In this document: positions 6,098 to 6,450 of the stretch, piece by piece | Position numbering within the stretch: the first letter of the stretch is position 1 | Layout: each line of letters opens with the position of its first letter | Source: an uncultured Eubacteriales bacterium | GTDB lineage: Bacteria; Bacillota; Clostridia; Oscillospirales; CAG-272 | Direction: 5' to 3' | Length of the DNA: 6,450 bases | NCBI GenBank assembly: GCA_900556615.1 | Contig: USPP01000095.1 | Coordinates: forward strand, 1-6,450 | Position numbers and translations under genes: made by a program | Notes under the pieces: generated by a model | The model's input: only the letters and a program-made list of their open reading frames with translations | Told to the model about the DNA's origin: nothing | Database searches by the model: none

Positions 6098-6108
6098 TTT
6101 ATCAAGAT

Positions 6109-6144
6109 AAAAATCGGCCGAAAAGAAACTGCGGCTGATTTTTT
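6109..6144. terminator. intrinsic terminator after mgtE, possibly bidirectional
   Basis: ATCGGCCG (6113-6120) pairs with CGGCTGAT (6132-6139), eight pairs including one G-U, with an 11-base loop. A T run (6139-6144) follows on the + strand. AAAAA at 6109-6113 gives a matching T run on the opposite strand, so the same hairpin could end transcription arriving from the right. It begins 12 bases after the mgtE stop. Confidence 0.85.
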
Positions 6145-6450
6145 ATATCTTTAAGCGCGGAAAATATATCCTACCTGAGAAAATGGTGCAAAAAGAAAGG
6201 GAGAAATCACAGAAGAAGCATATCAGAATTACATATTCCCGTAAATATCCTATCTTCGCCTCAGTATAGCATAATTCATGAGGAATTTTAAGGCAATACG
6301 CCGGGTGCACGGCTAACGCCTATGCTGCGTACTTGCTTGCATTTTTTCCGTCATACTTCATAAATTTCGTCGGCAGAGGAGTCGCTCTTGCTTCCTCAAT
6401 ATGTATTGTCTGACGAAAAATCCGGCGGCGCAACTGCACAACAATCTTTG
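6145..6450. repeat. gene-free 3' region, possible dispersed intergenic repeat
   Basis: No supportable gene lies in this stretch, which runs off the window. Its right part (about 6295-6450) is more GC-rich than the flanks and holds open frames on both strands: a + frame over 6282-6410 with no start and a TGA at 6411, and a minus frame from the window end to a TAG at 6320-6322. Long open frames on both strands without ribosome binding sites resemble repeated intergenic elements of gut Clostridia, and the sequence feels familiar to me as such. However, no second copy is present here, so this is an impression and not a demonstrated repeat. Visible small structures are a GCCG/CGGC hairpin around GTGCAC (6300-6313) and the imperfect direct repeats AAATATATCCTACCT (6162-6176) and AAATATCCTATCT (6243-6255). 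Confidence 0.35.
6263..6291 (-). promoter_or_regulatory. possible minus-strand promoter pointing toward the mgtE terminator
   Basis: Read on the minus strand, TTAAAA (complement of 6286-6291, 4/6 to TTGACA) is followed after 17 bases by TATACT (complement of 6263-6268, 5/6 to TATAAT), with TGC directly before it as an extended -10. Transcription would start near 6256 and meet the mgtE terminator near 6109, giving an RNA of about 150 bases with no convincing ORF. An upstream TTGCCT is 22 bases from the -10, too far for a normal -35. Confidence 0.4.

Noticed and set aside
5401..6105. Long minus-strand open frame opposite the 3' half of mgtE
   Set aside because: The + strand here encodes the CBS and membrane domains of MgtE with all family motifs, so the antisense frame is a shadow. 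It has no ribosome binding site and shows low-complexity Ile/Ser composition.
6183..6269. 28-codon + strand ORF (ATG 6183 to TAG 6267)
   Set aside because: It has no clear Shine-Dalgarno, a lysine-rich composition that follows from local A-richness, and overlaps the minus-strand promoter-like site.
6282..6413. + strand open frame encoding a hydrophobic stretch ending at TGA 6411
   Set aside because: It has no ATG or GTG start in a suitable place and no ribosome binding site; it is probably chance coding in a repeat-like block.
6320..6450. Minus-strand frame of at least 42 codons running off the right edge
   Set aside because: The start is outside the window, the Arg-rich beginning matches no family I recognise, and an opposing open frame covers the same bases. 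It could be the end of a gene, but the evidence is too thin to list.

Overview
The window looks like chromosomal DNA from a low-to-moderate GC Firmicute, most likely a gut-type Clostridia (Oscillospiraceae/Ruminococcaceae-like). This is inferred from an NfnAB/GltA-type flavoprotein pair, AGGAGG-like ribosome binding sites, a TTG start, sigma-A style promoters, an MgtE transporter and a clostridial uridine-kinase-like fusion. All recognised genes lie on the + strand. No rRNA, tRNA, CRISPR array or transposase was seen.

Layout: (1) 2-64 is the tail of an upstream gene, probably the small NfnA/PyrK-like flavoprotein. It overlaps the start of a complete gltA/nfnB-type flavoprotein gene (57-1442). 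(2) 1511-4329 holds a divergent gpsA-like dehydrogenase, a two-domain protein joining an uncharacterised N-terminal domain to a uridine-kinase-like P-loop domain, and a cytoplasmic glycerophosphodiester phosphodiesterase. GpsA and GDPD both make glycerol-3-phosphate, so this stretch may be a small G3P/phospholipid turnover group with a nucleoside-kinase-like protein in the middle. (3) 4330-4726 is a 397-base regulatory leader ahead of mgtE. It has a near-consensus extended -10 promoter, a strong Shine-Dalgarno, a 30-codon leader ORF, a two-tier intrinsic terminator shortly after the leader stop, and two more hairpins before the mgtE ribosome binding site. (4) 4727-6097 is mgtE, a full-length Mg2+ channel/transporter, closed by a terminator that could work in both directions. 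(5) 6145-6450 has no convincing gene. It carries a minus-strand promoter-like sequence and several short open frames, and may be a dispersed intergenic repeat.

The most interesting part is the mgtE leader. Its architecture (promoter, short translated ORF, terminator, transporter gene) fits transcription attenuation controlled by translation of a leader peptide I do not recognise. One segment, 4509-4519, can pair either with the leader ORF's ribosome binding site or with the 5' side of the terminator. I saw no M-box riboswitch consensus. Mg2+ control through this peptide is therefore a hypothesis, not a demonstrated mechanism.
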